Made by a program: the position numbers and the translations under genes. The notes beneath the pieces were generated by a model. The model saw nothing but the letters and a program-made list of their open reading frames with translations. It was not told the origin of the DNA and made no database searches. A stretch of DNA of 64,000 nt from Streptomyces fildesensis (lineage in GTDB: Bacteria > Actinomycetota > Actinomycetes > Streptomycetales > Streptomycetaceae). The stretch is from the NCBI RefSeq assembly GCF_016107395.1, contig NZ_JAAIKO010000007.1, positions 266,291-330,290 on the forward strand. Reading direction: 5' to 3'. Positions 1 to 9,702 of the stretch are shown here, piece after piece; position 1 is the first letter of the stretch, and each line of letters starts with the position of its first letter.

Positions 1-118
1 CCCTGGCGCCACAACCGCTCCGGTACGCCCGGGGCTCCCCCGTCGGGCACCGGCCGGGTCCGCCCCACCCACCGGTACACCCGAATGGCGCAACCACGAG
101 CCCGGCCCCACCACCGGG

Positions 119-139
119 CCGGCGGCGTACGGCCGCCGG
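119..139 (-). terminator. GC hairpin after the arsO-like gene
   Basis: An 8-bp perfect stem (CCGGCGGC / GCCGCCGG) with a 5-nt loop lies 12 nt past the stop of the flavoprotein gene. It has no U-tract, as is common in Streptomyces. The rest of positions 1-118 shows no gene I can support. Confidence 0.4.
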
Positions 140-151
140 GCAGCACCACCG

Positions 152-1510
152 TCAGCAGCCACCCGACGCGGTGCGTGCGGGGGCGGCCGTGCCGATCTGA
201 AGGGTGGCCGGGGCCGAGCAGCAGCCGCCGCCGTCGGTGGGGGCCTCGGCTTCGTCGAAGAGCCCCGCTCCGCCGCACACTCCGGTCTCGGGCAGGGTCA
301 ACTCGACGCGTTCGGCGGACTGGTGATCGCCGGCGAGGGACGCGGCGATGGAGCGGACCTGCTCATAGCCGGTCATGGCCAGGAACGTCGGCGCGCGACC
401 GTAGGACTTCATGCCGACCAGGTAGGCGCCGGCCTCGGGGTGGGAGAGCTCTTTGACGCCGTGCGGGTAGACGGTGCCGCACGAGTGGACGTTGGGGTCG
501 ATCAGCGGCGCGAGTGCGACGGGCGCCTGCAGGCGCTCGTCCAGGCCGAGGCGCAGTTCGCCGACGAACGACAGGTCGGGGCGCAGACCGGTCAGGCCGA
601 TGATCTCGTCGACCGGCTCCAGCCGGGTGCCGTCCTCCCCGACCAGCACGAGCCGCCCGCCGTCACGCTCCACAGCGGCCGTGCGGAATCCGGTCACGGC
701 ATTGGCGTGACCGGCCTCGACGGCCGCCTTCGCGCGCAGGCCGAGGGCGCCGCGGGCGGGCAGCTGATCGGCTTCGCCGCCGCCGAAGGTGCTCCCGCTG
801 AGGCCACGGCGCAGAATCCACACCGCGTGCGTGCCGGGGGCGTCCTTGGCGAGGTCGGCGAGGTAGGCCAACGCGGTGAACGCGGAGGCGCCGGAGCCCA
901 CGACAGCGGTGCGTCTGCCGGCGTACCGGGCGCGGACGGCCGGGTCTGCGAGGTCCGGGACGCGGTAGGCGATGCGGTCGGCGGCGGCGCGCTCGCCGAG
1001 CGCCGGCAGGCCGTCGCCGCCCAGCGGGGCGGGGGTCGACCAGGTGCCGGAGGCGTCGATGACGGCGCGGGCGGTGATCCGCTCCTCGGCCCCGCCGGAA
1101 CCGGCGAGGTGGACGGTGAAGGGCTGCTCGGCACGGTCGGCGTCCACGACGCGATCCCGTCCGGCCCGTGACACACCGGTCACCCGGGCGTCGTACCGGA
1201 CCCGGTCACCGAGAGCGTCCGCCAGCGGCTGCAGATACTTCTCAGCCCAGTCCGCGCCGGAGGGGTAGGTGGTCCCGTCGGGGTGGAGCCAGCCGGTGGG
1301 GGCCAGCAGCTTCTCCGCGGCCGGATCGACGACCTCGCTCCAGGTGGAGAAGAGCCGCACGTGCCCCCACTCGCGCACCGCGCTGCCCGCACCGGTCCCG
1401 GCTTCCAGGACCAAGGGTTCCAGTCCGCGGTCCAGGAGCTGGGCGGCGGCGGCCAGCCCGACGGGGCCGGCTCCGATGACGACGACGGGAAGGACGGTGG
1501 TCGTACTCAT
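152..1510 (-). CDS. FAD/NAD(P)-dependent flavoprotein monooxygenase, ArsO-like
   Basis: A 452-aa two-dinucleotide-fold flavoprotein. The N-terminus carries the FAD Rossmann motif VIGAGPVGLAAAAQL (residues about 9-23) and a second nucleotide motif VVGSGASAFTAL lies mid-protein, as in flavin monooxygenases. The ATG at 1510 is chosen because GAAAGG sits 10 nt upstream; an in-frame start 15 codons earlier would run through this RBS and into the operator region. The C-terminal tail has a CC pair (GGGCCSA) and a terminal Cys, which could bind a thiophilic metalloid. Divergent pairing with an ArsR repressor is the usual setting of arsO in actinobacterial arsenic loci. The arsenic role is inferred from context; the substrate is unknown. 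No arsB, acr3 or arsC gene is visible, but the window starts just downstream. Confidence 0.75.
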   Translation of the reverse strand: MSTTTVLPVVVIGAGPVGLAAAAQLLDRGLEPLVLEAGTGAGSAVREWGHVRLFSTWSEVVDPAAEKLLAPTGWLHPDGTTYPSGADWAEKYLQPLADALGDRVRYDARVTGVSRAGRDRVVDADRAEQPFTVHLAGSGGAEERITARAVIDASGTWSTPAPLGGDGLPALGERAAADRIAYRVPDLADPAVRARYAGRRTAVVGSGASAFTALAYLADLAKDAPGTHAVWILRRGLSGSTFGGGEADQLPARGALGLRAKAAVEAGHANAVTGFRTAAVERDGGRLVLVGEDGTRLEPVDEIIGLTGLRPDLSFVGELRLGLDERLQAPVALAPLIDPNVHSCGTVYPHGVKELSHPEAGAYLVGMKSYGRAPTFLAMTGYEQVRSIAASLAGDHQSAERVELTLPETGVCGGAGLFDEAEAPTDGGGCCSAPATLQIGTAAPARTASGGC

Positions 1511-1555
1511 GGCGGTTGAGCCTTTCAGAGCGGCAGGACGGCGCTGTTTCGACAT

Positions 1556-1590
1556 GCATCGATACAGTGAACCTTGCCACCGGCATCGAT
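1556..1590. promoter_or_regulatory. Divergent ArsR operator/promoter region
   Basis: The 98-bp gap between the divergent flavoprotein and arsR genes contains two copies of GCATCGAT (1556-1563 and 1583-1590), 27 bp apart. Each has a palindromic ATCGAT core. A TTGACA hexamer lies on the minus strand at 1594-1599 and could be a -35 box for the flavoprotein gene. ArsR-family repressors commonly bind repeats of this kind between divergent genes; binding here is inferred. Confidence 0.5.
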
Positions 1591-1608
1591 GGGTGTCAAC
1601 ATAGACGC

Positions 1609-1962
1609 ATGTCGAATTCAGAGGTTGCCGAGTTGCCGGTTCTGCGGCCGGCCGTGCCGTGCTGCCCGCCGCTGACGCAGCGGCCGCTGACCGTCCTCGA
1701 GGCGGAACTGACCGCGGCGATGTTCAAGGCTCTCGGCGATCCGGTCCGGCTGCGGCTGTTCTCCCTGGTCGCCTCGCACGACGGCGGGGAGGCCTGCGTC
1801 TGCGACATCTCCGACGTCGGCGTCTCGCAGCCCACCGTCAGCCATCACCTCAAGAAGCTGCGCGAGGCCGGCCTCCTCACCTCCGAGCGGCGGGGCACCT
1901 GGGTCTACTACCGCGTGGTCCCCGCGGTGCTCGCCGCCATGGCCGGCGTACTGACCGCCTGA
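1609..1962 (+). CDS. arsR: ArsR/SmtB-family metalloregulator
   Basis: A 117-aa winged-helix repressor. The core reads FKALGDPVRLRLF, then CVCDIS, then QPTVSHHLKKLREAGLL (recognition helix and wing). Cysteines are C18-C19 near the N-terminus and C63/C65 in the ACVCD segment. This closely parallels Corynebacterium glutamicum ArsR, where As(III) is held by a Cys15-Cys16 pair plus Cys55, and the CVC of the classical ELCVCDL motif. It probably represses itself and the divergent flavoprotein until As(III) or Sb(III) binds. The ATG at 1609 is used because starts further upstream would put the coding sequence through the operator repeats. No strong RBS is seen. Confidence 0.88.
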   Translation: MSNSEVAELPVLRPAVPCCPPLTQRPLTVLEAELTAAMFKALGDPVRLRLFSLVASHDGGEACVCDISDVGVSQPTVSHHLKKLREAGLLTSERRGTWVYYRVVPAVLAAMAGVLTA

Positions 1963-1972
1963 AACCGGGGTG

Positions 1973-2734
1973 TCAGCCGACCCGCTCCGCCAGGAAGTCC
2001 TCCCAGGTCCGCTCGCCCACGGCTGCCCCGTCGAGCGACAGGTTCTCGGCGGCCCGGTAGGCGCGGCCGGCCTTTCCGGGCATCCGCACCGGCATCATCA
2101 GGCGGTGCTTGCCGCGCGCCCGCAGATAGCCGCGGCTCAGGTCGGCCATCCCGTACACCTTCGGCCCCGCCAGGTCGGGCACCAGGCCGGCCGGTTCGCC
2201 GAGGGCCAGTTCCACCAGCCGGGCCGCGACCTCACGCGAGTCGACCGGCTGGAACCGCAGTCCGCCCGGGACCGGGATCACCGGCAGCTTCCCCATCTTC
2301 TCCACCACCGTCAGGACCAGGTCGTGGAACTGGGCCGCGCGCAGCGTCGTCCACGGGATGCCGGACTCGGCGACGGCCCGCTCCGCGCCCAACTTGGCCT
2401 GGAACCAGCCCAGCGGCATCTTGTCCGTGCCGATCACGGAGACGTACACCACGTGTCGCACTCCGGCGCGCGATGCGGCCCGCATCAGATTCCGGGTCGC
2501 CTCGTCATCGCCCTTGGGCCCGCCCGCGAGGTGCAGGATGACATCGATGCCGTCCACCGCCGCCTCGATTCCCTCGCCCGTGAGGAGATCGCCGCTCACG
2601 TACGCGACGCCGTCCACGGACTCACGGTGCTGCCGGCTGAGGACGCGAACCTCGCGCCCGGCCGCCCGCAGCAGGGGGACGACGTGGCCGCCCAGAGTGC
2701 CCGTACCACCGGTGACCAGGATCGTTGACGTCAT
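1973..2734 (-). CDS. NAD(P)-binding atypical SDR, NmrA/epimerase type
   Basis: A 253-aa atypical short-chain dehydrogenase-like protein. The N-terminal motif TILVTGGTGTLGGHVV (about residues 4-19) is the GxxGxxG dinucleotide fold, and the middle region follows the NmrA/epimerase pattern (VILHLAGG, VVYVSVIG). No classical YxxxK pair is evident, so it may be a redox sensor or reductase. The ATG at 2734 has GGAG six nt upstream. It is divergent from an ECF41-type sigma factor. ECF41 sigma factors typically control an adjacent carboxymuconolactone decarboxylase, oxidoreductase or epimerase, so this gene is the likely target. It converges on arsR with only 10 nt between stops. Confidence 0.8.
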   Translation of the reverse strand: MTSTILVTGGTGTLGGHVVPLLRAAGREVRVLSRQHRESVDGVAYVSGDLLTGEGIEAAVDGIDVILHLAGGPKGDDEATRNLMRAASRAGVRHVVYVSVIGTDKMPLGWFQAKLGAERAVAESGIPWTTLRAAQFHDLVLTVVEKMGKLPVIPVPGGLRFQPVDSREVAARLVELALGEPAGLVPDLAGPKVYGMADLSRGYLRARGKHRLMMPVRMPGKAGRAYRAAENLSLDGAAVGERTWEDFLAERVG

Positions 2735-2837
2735 GGCTGCTCCAAATTCGTTCGGTCCGGGAGTCGGCCTCCCGGTACCTTCAGCTCGGTTCTGTGGATC
2801 TACTGCTATGACCCCCGGCGACGAAGGAATGTGACCG

Positions 2838-3722
2838 ATGGACGAGAACGCATCGCTGATCGAGCGTTTCGAGGAGGACCGGGTTCGCCTTCGGGCCGTG
2901 GCCTACCGGATGCTCGGCTCGGTGAGCGAGGCCGACGACGCCGTGCAGGAGACCTGGCTGCGCCTCAGTCGTACCGACGCCGGCAGCGTGGAGAACCTCG
3001 GCGGCTGGCTGACGACCGTCGTGTCACGCGTGTGTCTGAACATGCTGCGCTCGCGCGACCACCGCCGCGAGGAACCCCTCGCATTCCACGAGCCCGACCC
3101 GGCCCTCGGCCGGCCGGACGGGGTCGACCCCGAGCAGGAGGCGTTGATGGCCGACTCCGTCGGCCTGGCCCTGCTGGTGGTGCTCGACACGCTGACGCCG
3201 CCCGAGCGCCTCGCCTTCGTGCTGCACGACATGTTCACCGTGCCCTTCGACGAGATCGCCCCGCTGATCGAACGCTCCCCTGCCGCCACACGGCAGCTCG
3301 CGAGCCGGGCCCGCCGCCGGGTCAAAGGGGGAACGGCGGTCCCCGACACCGATCTGACCCGCCAACGCCGGGTCGTGGACGCCTTCCTGGCCGCCACCCG
3401 AGGCGGCGACTTCGACGCGCTCGTCGCCCTGCTCCACCCGGATGTCGTACTCCGGGCCGACAGGTCGGTCGTCCCCACCCCCGAGCCCATCCTCATCAGC
3501 GGCGCGCAGACCGTGGCCAAGGGCGCGATGGCCGCCATGGAACGCGCTCGGTCCACCGTGGCGGCGCTGGTCAACGGAACGGTCGGGCTCGCCATGGCCC
3601 CCTTCGGTCGGCTGTACCTGGTGCTCGACTTCACCATCACCGATGACCTGGTCACCGAGATCGAGATCATCGCCGACCCGGATGCCCTCCACCAGGTCGA
3701 CCTCGCCGTCCTCGACAGCTGA
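2838..3722 (+). CDS. ECF41/SigJ-type RNA polymerase sigma factor with SnoaL-like C-terminal domain
   Basis: A 294-aa sigma factor. Region 2 is at about residues 10-75 (YRMLGSVSEADDAVQETWLRL) and region 4 at about 110-160 (LTPPERLAFVLHDMF, SPAATRQLASRARRRV). An NTF2/SnoaL-like extension runs from about 175 to the end. This fusion is the hallmark of the ECF41 family, where the extension acts as a built-in regulator instead of an anti-sigma factor. The usual DGGGK segment is not recognisable; the equivalent stretch reads LRADRSVVPTPEP. The ATG at 2838 has GAAGGA nine nt upstream. The divergent SDR gene is its probable regulon member. Confidence 0.88.
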   Translation: MDENASLIERFEEDRVRLRAVAYRMLGSVSEADDAVQETWLRLSRTDAGSVENLGGWLTTVVSRVCLNMLRSRDHRREEPLAFHEPDPALGRPDGVDPEQEALMADSVGLALLVVLDTLTPPERLAFVLHDMFTVPFDEIAPLIERSPAATRQLASRARRRVKGGTAVPDTDLTRQRRVVDAFLAATRGGDFDALVALLHPDVVLRADRSVVPTPEPILISGAQTVAKGAMAAMERARSTVAALVNGTVGLAMAPFGRLYLVLDFTITDDLVTEIEIIADPDALHQVDLAVLDS

Positions 3723-3745
3723 CCTGACTCAACACCCTCAGCACG

Positions 3746-3776
3746 GCCGGGAGCACGGATACGAAGTGCTCCCGGC
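3746..3776. terminator. Bidirectional terminator hairpin
   Basis: A perfect 11-bp stem (GCCGGGAGCAC / GTGCTCCCGGC) with a 9-nt loop sits between the convergent sigma-factor and lanthipeptide synthetase genes, 23 nt past the first stop and 29 nt past the second. Confidence 0.65.
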
Positions 3777-3805
3777 ATCAATGCGTGCGGCGCATACCTG
3801 ACGTC

Positions 3806-6469
3806 TCACGCACCGCAGAGACGCTGCCCGCCGTGGTCGCGCAGTCGGCGCAGGAAGGACAGCGCTCCCGCGCTGCCCGTCGCCCAGGCCGAGTCGGAGC
3901 CGACGAGGGTGTTGTCGGGCAGCAACGGCTGCCGGGCGGTCCCGCCACTACGGGCCAGGATCAGCCCCGCCACGTCTTCCGCGTCCCGCCAGAAGCTGTC
4001 GTCGCCCGTGGCGACGGCCGCGTCGACGAGCAGTTCGCCGACGCCGGCCAGACCGCAGCACTGGGAGACCAGGCTCATCCGCGGTGCGAGCGCGCGGCAC
4101 ACCCGGGCGCAGCGCAGGCCGAGTTCGAGAAGCTCCCTGTCCTCGTCCCGGCTGCCCGCCGCGATCAGGACGGCGCCTATGCCCGCCATTCCGCGACACC
4201 ACGATCCATAGCGCCGGGAGGCGCCAGGGCGGGCGGCGGCAGCGAGCAGGCCGGGGGTGTCCGCGGCGAGTTGGGTGAGGCCGGCCCGGGCCGCAGCACC
4301 GACGGCCCGGTCGGCGGTGGCCCGGTGGTAGACGTGCAGGAAGTGGACGATTCCCGCCCTGCCGTGAGCGAAGCCGTGGTCGTAGGCCGCGAGCGAGGGT
4401 GCCTGCGGCAGCCCCGATCCCTCTTCCTCGGGCTGCCCGGTCCGGTTCAACAGCTCCCGGGCGCATCGGCCCGCTGCGGCCAGGTGCGCGGCTGCCCTCT
4501 CCTGATGTCCCGCAACGCGGGCCCGGTGTGCCAGGAGCAGTTGGCCCGTTCCGGTGCCTGCCGCACCGCCGATCTGGTCGCCGCTGCCGTCGTAGTGCAG
4601 CAGGCCGGGCGGATCCGAGGGCGCCGGGCCACCGTGAGGAGACGGGAACGCGTCGGCGGCCGATGCCAGGAACAGCTCCACTCCGGTACGGCCGGTGTAC
4701 AGGGCAGCGGACAGCGCGGCCGTCTCGGGGTGTTCCGCCGTTCGGCGGGCCAGGTCGGCGACGGCCTGCGGTACGCCTGGATGGTCAGTGTGGTGCAGGA
4801 GTTCCAGGCCCACCCCGGCCGAGCCCGCGTAGAGCGTCACGGTCGAGCCCGTGTGACGTCCGCCCGGCCCGGCGGGTGACCGGGAGGCGCGCACACAACC
4901 GGCGACGGTGTGCGCGATCACGTCGTCCAGCAGCCCGGCGGTGATCCGTGGCGGAGTCGGCGGACGGCGCCCGCCGACCGGTTCCGGCAGGCCGGCCCGT
5001 AACCGTCCCGCACAGGCCACTCGTTCCGCGGGATCGAGGCTGAGCAACCCGGCGACCAGCGCGCGGACCGGACGGTGGGCGGCGCCGGGCAGCGCGCCGT
5101 CCAAGCAGGCCAGTGTCCGGTCACGGTTGACGGCGTGGTCGGGGTCGACGACCACCGGGTCCATGCCGGTCAGCGCGAAGTGCAGGGTCGCGCCGAGTGC
5201 GTAGAGGTCGTCCGCCGGGTGGGGCGGGGCTCCGGCGCGGTACACGGGGAGGGTGTAGCCGGGTGTCGCACCGGCCGGGCGACGAGACCCCAGAGCACCG
5301 ATGCCGAAGTCGACAAGACGACAGATGCCGTCCGAGCCGATGACCACGTTGCCCGGTTTCAGGTCGCACACCACCACCCCTCGGGCATGCACCGCGTCGA
5401 GCGAGGCCAGCAACTGACGTGCCAGCGTGGAGATCTGACGCCCGGTGCGATGGGGATCTGCACCATAAGGCCCGTGCTCCAGCACGTCGCGGCGCAGGTC
5501 ACGGGGACCGCAGTCCGTGGTGACCAGGTACTCGTCCTCGCCGTGCCGCACGTGGTCGACGACGCGCGGCACGCCGTCGAGGCCGTCCAGCGCCGCCAGC
5601 ACGGCACGTTCGTTGCGCAGCCGGCCACGGGCGTCCACTCCGTGCTCGTCCTCGCCGGCATACGCTCTGGCCTGCTTGACCACCACCCGGCCACCGGTCA
5701 CCGTGTCCACAGCGCGGTAGACGTCCCCGTGCGGGGACCGCGCGATGCCCCCGGTGAGCCGGTATCTGCCGCCGACAAGGCGCGTGGCAGGTCGCCCCGG
5801 GCCGGGCGCGGCCGCCCCGAACGGATCCTTCGTCCAAGGGGGTTGGCGGTACCGGCTGCTCGCACGACCGGCGAAGCTCTGACCGTCAGGACCGGTCATG
5901 AGGAGCGCCGACGCGCCGGCTCCGATCGCCCCGGGCGCCCGGAAGGGGCCGTACCGGTAGTAGACCGGAGCGTCCGGCCGCACCCGGCGATCGCTGAGCA
6001 CCCGCGGTCCGGCGCGCCCGGCCAGGACCTCGGCCAGTTCCCTGCCGAGCGCCGCCACATCCTGCCCGCGGGGATAGACGGTGACCGCCTTCCCGACGAG
6101 GGCCTGGTCCCGCACCCCTGCGTTCAACTCCCCCAGCACCGCGGCGCTCCGCGCGAACTTCGCTTCGCAGGTGTAGCGCAGCAGCACCGGGACGAGTAGC
6201 TCCATGGTCCCGGCGAGGTCGTCGGGCCGGGCGGAGACGTGCAGTTTCCAGCCGTGCTCCATCGCCGGCATACGCGGATCGAACAGATAGAGCCAGACAT
6301 CATCCGCACTACGGCGACGCTCGTGACCGGCCACGAGCGCGTCGAGCCGCTCCCCCAGGTCCGGCGCGGACCCGCCCGGAACCGACCCCGACCCCGGAAC
6401 CGACCCCGGAACCGACCCCGGAACCGAGCCCGGCACCGGAGCCGGCACCGGTGCCGGCTCCGGCCTCAA
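3806..6469 (-). CDS. Lanthipeptide synthetase, lyase-kinase-cyclase (class IV-like, CCC zinc site)
   Basis: An 887-aa trimodular enzyme that should phosphorylate, eliminate and cyclise Ser/Thr and Cys in the adjacent precursor. Residues 1-35 are a Pro/Gly/Ser/Val repeat tail. The phospho-lyase-like region is about 55-230, including VYYRYGPF near 169. The kinase has K265 in VVVK, DLKPGN at 369-374 and DFG at 387-389. The LanC-like cyclase follows (GFAHGRAGI; SWCRG with C758; QCCG with C804-C805). The C758 to C804 distance of 46 equals that of the NisC ligands C284 and C330. The third ligand is Cys rather than His, the CCG type known from ProcM-like cyclases. Class III enzymes lack these ligands, so class IV-like is the better name. 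The start is a TTG without a clear RBS, so the N-terminus is uncertain. Confidence 0.9.
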   Translation of the reverse strand: MRPEPAPVPAPVPGSVPGSVPGSVPGSGSVPGGSAPDLGERLDALVAGHERRRSADDVWLYLFDPRMPAMEHGWKLHVSARPDDLAGTMELLVPVLLRYTCEAKFARSAAVLGELNAGVRDQALVGKAVTVYPRGQDVAALGRELAEVLAGRAGPRVLSDRRVRPDAPVYYRYGPFRAPGAIGAGASALLMTGPDGQSFAGRASSRYRQPPWTKDPFGAAAPGPGRPATRLVGGRYRLTGGIARSPHGDVYRAVDTVTGGRVVVKQARAYAGEDEHGVDARGRLRNERAVLAALDGLDGVPRVVDHVRHGEDEYLVTTDCGPRDLRRDVLEHGPYGADPHRTGRQISTLARQLLASLDAVHARGVVVCDLKPGNVVIGSDGICRLVDFGIGALGSRRPAGATPGYTLPVYRAGAPPHPADDLYALGATLHFALTGMDPVVVDPDHAVNRDRTLACLDGALPGAAHRPVRALVAGLLSLDPAERVACAGRLRAGLPEPVGGRRPPTPPRITAGLLDDVIAHTVAGCVRASRSPAGPGGRHTGSTVTLYAGSAGVGLELLHHTDHPGVPQAVADLARRTAEHPETAALSAALYTGRTGVELFLASAADAFPSPHGGPAPSDPPGLLHYDGSGDQIGGAAGTGTGQLLLAHRARVAGHQERAAAHLAAAGRCARELLNRTGQPEEEGSGLPQAPSLAAYDHGFAHGRAGIVHFLHVYHRATADRAVGAAARAGLTQLAADTPGLLAAAARPGASRRYGSWCRGMAGIGAVLIAAGSRDEDRELLELGLRCARVCRALAPRMSLVSQCCGLAGVGELLVDAAVATGDDSFWRDAEDVAGLILARSGGTARQPLLPDNTLVGSDSAWATGSAGALSFLRRLRDHGGQRLCGA
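6375..6432. repeat. Tandem 12-bp repeat in the 5' end of the lanthipeptide synthetase gene
   Basis: Near-identical 12-bp units of the form CCCCGGAACCGA, about four to five copies, encode the repeated PGSV tetrapeptide at residues 13-30 of the synthetase. Such repeats can slip and change copy number. They lie between the likely start and the first folded domain, so length variation should be tolerated. Confidence 0.7.
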
Positions 6470-6502
6470 AGGATCGGTTCTGCCGACGGTGGACCGGCCG
6501 GG

Positions 6503-8288
<1,786 letters not shown>

Positions 8289-8295
8289 GTACGTT

Positions 8296-8343
8296 CCGGC
8301 CGGTGGCCGTGCGACCCGGCGAGGGCGCGCGGCCACCGGCCGG
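8296..8343. terminator. Bidirectional terminator hairpin
   Basis: A perfect 14-bp inverted repeat (CCGGCCGGTGGCCG / CGGCCACCGGCCGG) with a 20-nt loop separates the convergent serine hydrolase and MFS genes. Confidence 0.6.
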
Positions 8344-8368
8344 GAGCACCCGACGCGGCAGGGCCGGA

Positions 8369-9625
8369 TCAGACGCCCGTCACGGCCCGGCTGCCGACCG
8401 CGGCGTCATCCTCGTGCGGCGTCCGGTCACGGCGCGGGAGCAGGAACGGCGTCGCCAGCATGAGGAGTCCGGCGATCACGATCGCGGTGCGCGGGCTGGT
8501 GACGCCGGCGAGCAGACCCCACAGGGCGGTCAGCGCGGCGATGGTGGCGTTGCTGGAGACCGACCAGGCGGACAGGGTGCGGGCGACGCGGTCCGTCGGG
8601 GTCTGTTCGAGGCGGTAGGTGGCGAACACCGGGTTGAACACGCCCATGCAGGTGATCAACCCGAGTTCGACGGCGATGACGAGTACGAGCCCGGCGACGC
8701 CTGGGCGGATGAAGAACAGCCCGGGCAGCCAGCAGGCGCGCAGCGTCCCGGCGGCGAGCATGACCTTGTGCTGTCCGAACCGCGCGACGAGCGGACGGGC
8801 CAGCCGTGAGCCGATGAGACCGCCGACGCACGGTGCTCCGAACGCGAGACCGTACTGCCACGGTGCGAAGCCGAGGTGACTCAGCATCAGGACGGCGAGC
8901 ACCGGCGAGGTCGCCATGATCAGGCCGCTGACCAGGATCGTGTTGAAGAACAAGGGGCGCAGCGCCGGGTGGCTCAGGATGTACCGCCACCCTTCGAGCA
9001 GGTCGCCGGCCCGGAAGCGGGGTGCGGCGGTTCGCTCGGGGCGCGGCTCCTTGCCGCCGATCGCGCGGATCCCGGCTGCCGAGAGCAAGTAGCTGACCGC
9101 GTCGGCCACCACGGTCGTCACCGGGCCGAACAGCCCGATCGCCGCCCCGCCGAGCGGCGGTCCGAGCGCGGTGGCGGTCCAGGTCGTGGATTCGAACCGC
9201 CCGTTCGCGACGAGCAGGTCCTCCGGCCGCACGAGTGCCTTCAAGCAGGCGCCGGCAGCCGATCGGAAGGTGATGTTGGCCGCGGCGACGACGACCGACA
9301 CGACCAGCAGCTGGATGAAGGTGAGCCGCCCGAGCGCGTACGCGGCCGGGACGGTCAGCAGCGCGGCGAACCGGGTCAGGTCCATCGCCATCATCACCGG
9401 CCGCTTGCGGCGGAACTCCACCCAGGGGCCGAGCGGCACCGCGACCGCCGCCCCCACCGCCAGTCCCGCCGCCGCGAGCCCCGACACCGCGGCCGGTCCT
9501 GCGTGCAGCGCGAGGATCGCGATCAACGGGAACGCGTCGAGCGCGATCCAGCTGCCGAACGTGCTGACCGCGAACGACGCCCAGAGCCACTCGAACTGCC
9601 GCCCCAGTGATCTCCTGCCCAGCAT
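8369..9625 (-). CDS. MFS transporter, likely exporter of the P450-modified peptide
   Basis: A 418-aa membrane protein with about 10-12 hydrophobic segments (for example LWASFAVSTFGSWIALDAF near the start, LIATSPVLAVLMLSHLG-like helices mid-protein) in the MFS drug/macrolide efflux style. The ATG at 9625 is chosen for AAGGGG 8 nt upstream and because TM1 follows directly. It is the last gene of a minus-strand operon: P450, 30-aa peptide, P450, transporter, with a 77-bp gap from the upstream P450. Its position suggests export of, or self-resistance to, the modified peptide. That is inferred from context only. Confidence 0.82.
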   Translation of the reverse strand: MLGRRSLGRQFEWLWASFAVSTFGSWIALDAFPLIAILALHAGPAAVSGLAAAGLAVGAAVAVPLGPWVEFRRKRPVMMAMDLTRFAALLTVPAAYALGRLTFIQLLVVSVVVAAANITFRSAAGACLKALVRPEDLLVANGRFESTTWTATALGPPLGGAAIGLFGPVTTVVADAVSYLLSAAGIRAIGGKEPRPERTAAPRFRAGDLLEGWRYILSHPALRPLFFNTILVSGLIMATSPVLAVLMLSHLGFAPWQYGLAFGAPCVGGLIGSRLARPLVARFGQHKVMLAAGTLRACWLPGLFFIRPGVAGLVLVIAVELGLITCMGVFNPVFATYRLEQTPTDRVARTLSAWSVSSNATIAALTALWGLLAGVTSPRTAIVIAGLLMLATPFLLPRRDRTPHEDDAAVGSRAVTGV

Positions 9626-9702
9626 CCAGCCCGCCCCTTGCCGTGTCGCCCGAACCACCTCGCGTTGGCCACTGCGATCCAAGCGGTCCGGGCACCGGCG
9701 GG

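Noticed and set aside
2735..2837. ECF41 promoter for the SDR gene (GGTCACA and CGTC on the minus strand)
   Set aside because: The two elements are only 6 nt apart, far too close for a -35/-10 pair.
6375..6432. Regular 12-bp repeats as a CRISPR array
   Set aside because: Units are contiguous, without spacers, and encode a PGSV peptide repeat in frame.
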